A stretch of DNA of 8,021 nucleotides. Source: CAZUQA01 sp964622375. Lineage in GTDB: Bacteria; Bacillota_I; Bacilli_A; Erysipelotrichales; Erysipelotrichaceae. A program made the position numbers and the translations under genes. Below, piece after piece: positions 6,577-8,021 of this stretch. The DNA is taken from contig CAZUQA010000060.1 of NCBI GenBank assembly GCA_964622375.1, positions 1 through 8,021 of the forward strand. Reading direction: 5' to 3'. How positions within the stretch are numbered: position 1 is the stretch's first letter; each line of letters begins with the position of its first letter. A model generated the notes under the pieces. The model worked only from the letters and a program-made list of their open reading frames with translations. It made no database searches and was not told the origin of the DNA.

Positions 6577-8021
6577 TATAAAGCCATCAAACCGGTCAAC
6601 AAAGCGACAACCGCAAAGACAAAGAGTATTAAAAACATCCAACCGATTTTTACATTTTTCTTAGCCATCAACCAATAAACCAGCAAAGCTAAAATCAAAG
6701 TTATCATGTTGGGGAAGATACCATCCAAAGCCGCATTCATATCCAACATCACCTCGCTACCCTGCATCATAACCCAGCCGGTTTTGATAGTTACATATTC
6801 CGAGGTTATCGCTCCGACAATCGTCAAACCGATGATACTCATGGCTTGGGTAATACGATCTTTGATGCCGCCACCCAAGATTGAAGTTGCAGCATTTAAA
6901 CCTAAAGAGTAGCCGTAATGGAACAAGAAGAAACTTATAGGCATCATAATACCTAAATGCGCCACAATATAGAATAATGGCCCTATTAAGCTACCACTGG
7001 TACGGGAAATCCCGATAGCGATAGCCAATAAAATTGGTATCAATGTTCCGATATAGAGTGAATCCCCAATACCGGCCATCGGTCCCATTAAAGCCGTTTT
7101 AACCCCGGCAATTAGTTCATCAGGAACTCCTTCTTTGTTGCGAGCATTCTCTTCTTCCATACCCAAAACCACACCCGGCACAATAGTGCCTAAGAAAGGC
7201 TCAGTGTTAAAGAAAGGTTCATGACGCATCAAAAGCTCTTTTTGTTTTTCCCGATCACCGGGATACAGTTTATCTTTTACTAAACCGACCATGCGAATCA
7301 AAGCCGGTGCTTGCATTCTCTCCATGTTCTGCATGGATAAATTCCACAATAGCCAGCTACGGCAACAGGCAAAGACATCTTTTTTGTTTAACAGCCTTTC
7401 ATTTGGCGCAACCTCACTTGTCCCCGTCCCAAAATTCTTACTTTCTAGAACGTTATTATTACTGTAACGATAGTCGATATAGGCAAACAAAGCCGCAAAT
7501 ACCAGTACCGGCACAATGGGGAACTTTAATACAGCAACTAAAACAAAGCCAACTAAGTAATAAAGCAAATCAATATTACGCTTACAGATGAGCTTCAATA
7601 AAATCGCAAAGCCGACTAGTGGTAAAACATTACCGAAACCGGCTAAAATACCGATAATCTCAATCGGAATAGCTTCATAAAGCTTCATAACTAAATCTTG
7701 GCCATAAAAGTTCAATAACAGAATCGGGAAAAAGCGGACTACAAAGTTGGAAATCTGACCGATTATCGGTACCCGCATCGCTGCTTCCAGCTTCCCTTGG
7801 CCAATCAATGCATCTTGACGATGGACAACGAGATTGTTTATCGTCACTGTTAATAAGGTAGCCAGAACACCCAGAAAACTCAGCGGTGGCGATAAAGCTA
7901 AGGCAAAAGCCGAATCAGCCTTAGCAACCATGGCTAAAGGAATACCAATCCAGGCGACGTAGTTAACATCAGCCGGCATAGAACCCCCCGGTGTTACCAA
8001 ACCGATGTACAAAGTTTGTAC
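6576..8021 (-). CDS. Mannose-family PTS permease, fused IIC-IID (N-terminus outside window)
   Basis: 481 residues are visible and the frame stays open to the right edge. An in-frame TTG at 8012 lies inside the IIC domain and is not the true start; I estimate 50-80 residues are missing. The first 180 or so visible residues are IIC-like and membrane-spanning, beginning just before the family loop TPGGSMPADVNY. A polar linker (about 7389-7472) leads into a IID domain from about 7388 to the end, with NMERMQAP, FFNTEPFLG, the GMEEENA stretch, LMGPMAGIGDS and hydrophobic C-terminal helices. IIC and IID are normally separate proteins (ManY and ManZ) that together form the membrane channel of mannose-family systems; here they are one continuous chain. 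IIA and IIB, which carry the phosphate, are not in the window and may lie upstream to the right. The stop overlaps the NanE-like start, pointing to an amino sugar as substrate. Confidence 0.9.
   Translation of the reverse strand, partial: VQTLYIGLVTPGGSMPADVNYVAWIGIPLAMVAKADSAFALALSPPLSFLGVLATLLTVTINNLVVHRQDALIGQGKLEAAMRVPIIGQISNFVVRFFPILLLNFYGQDLVMKLYEAIPIEIIGILAGFGNVLPLVGFAILLKLICKRNIDLLYYLVGFVLVAVLKFPIVPVLVFAALFAYIDYRYSNNNVLESKNFGTGTSEVAPNERLLNKKDVFACCRSWLLWNLSMQNMERMQAPALIRMVGLVKDKLYPGDREKQKELLMRHEPFFNTEPFLGTIVPGVVLGMEEENARNKEGVPDELIAGVKTALMGPMAGIGDSLYIGTLIPILLAIAIGISRTSGSLIGPLFYIVAHLGIMMPISFFLFHYGYSLGLNAATSILGGGIKDRITQAMSIIGLTIVGAITSEYVTIKTGWVMMQGSEVMLDMNAALDGIFPNMITLILALLVYWLMAKKNVKIGWMFLILFVFAVVALLTGLMAL

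Noticed and set aside
6577..6642. Upstream extension of the NanE-like gene by 22 codons
   Set aside because: It overlaps the end of the PTS coding sequence, and the extra residues (MDVFNTLCLCGCRF) do not resemble a NanE N-terminus.
7673..7692. Tandem AGCTTCATAA repeat inside the PTS gene
   Set aside because: It is a short coincidence within coding sequence for the MKLYEA region; the frame is intact and there is no sign of an insertion.
8010..8012. TTG at 8012 as the start of the PTS gene
   Set aside because: The frame continues without a stop to the window edge (codons for V, Q, T precede it) and the position is inside the conserved IIC region.

Overview
The window looks like chromosomal DNA of a moderately AT-rich Gram-positive bacterium, most likely in the Bacillota (clostridia-like). 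The grounds are a mannose-family PTS permease, a NanE-type epimerase, a lipoprotein with a bacterial SH3 domain, a YbaK-family deacylase, a two-gene LmrCD/EfrAB/TM287-288-type ABC exporter, and good Shine-Dalgarno sequences before several genes. I cannot name the genus. No rRNA, tRNA, CRISPR array, insertion sequence or phage gene was seen.

Left part (1-450). The beginning of a secreted protein gene runs leftward off the window (289 to 1, minus). After its signal peptide it has the N-terminal pattern seen in DNRLRE/RHS-type cell-surface proteins. The region 290-450 separates it from a rightward operon. It holds a leftward promoter, a 13-nt inverted repeat, a stretch with 9-nt periodicity, and a very good extended -10 box so close to the first ATG that the operon's mRNA may be leaderless.

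Centre left (451-4500, plus). Three tightly packed genes form an apparent operon. Two half-transporters of a heterodimeric ABC exporter overlap by 4 nt (ATGA), and a YbaK/EbsC-family aminoacyl-tRNA deacylase starts one base after the second stop. The ABC pair has the expected asymmetry: one ATP site is degenerate (Asp for Glu after Walker B, Gln for the switch His, LSEGQ in the partner) and the other is canonical.

Right part (4544-8021, minus). Genes run toward the exporter operon. In transcription order they are a mannose-family PTS permease with IIC and IID fused in one chain (its start lies outside the window), a divergent NanE-like sugar-phosphate epimerase joined to it by a TAATG stop/start overlap, and, 83 nt later, an uncharacterised SH3-domain lipoprotein. 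The first two plausibly import and phosphorylate an amino sugar and isomerise the product toward GlcNAc-6-P. IIA and IIB are not in the window. The two gene groups converge at 4501-4543, where there is an imperfect hairpin.

The most noteworthy points are the IIC-IID fusion coupled to an epimerase with altered active-site surroundings, and the possible leaderless start of the exporter operon. No complete, clearly new multi-gene system is visible.
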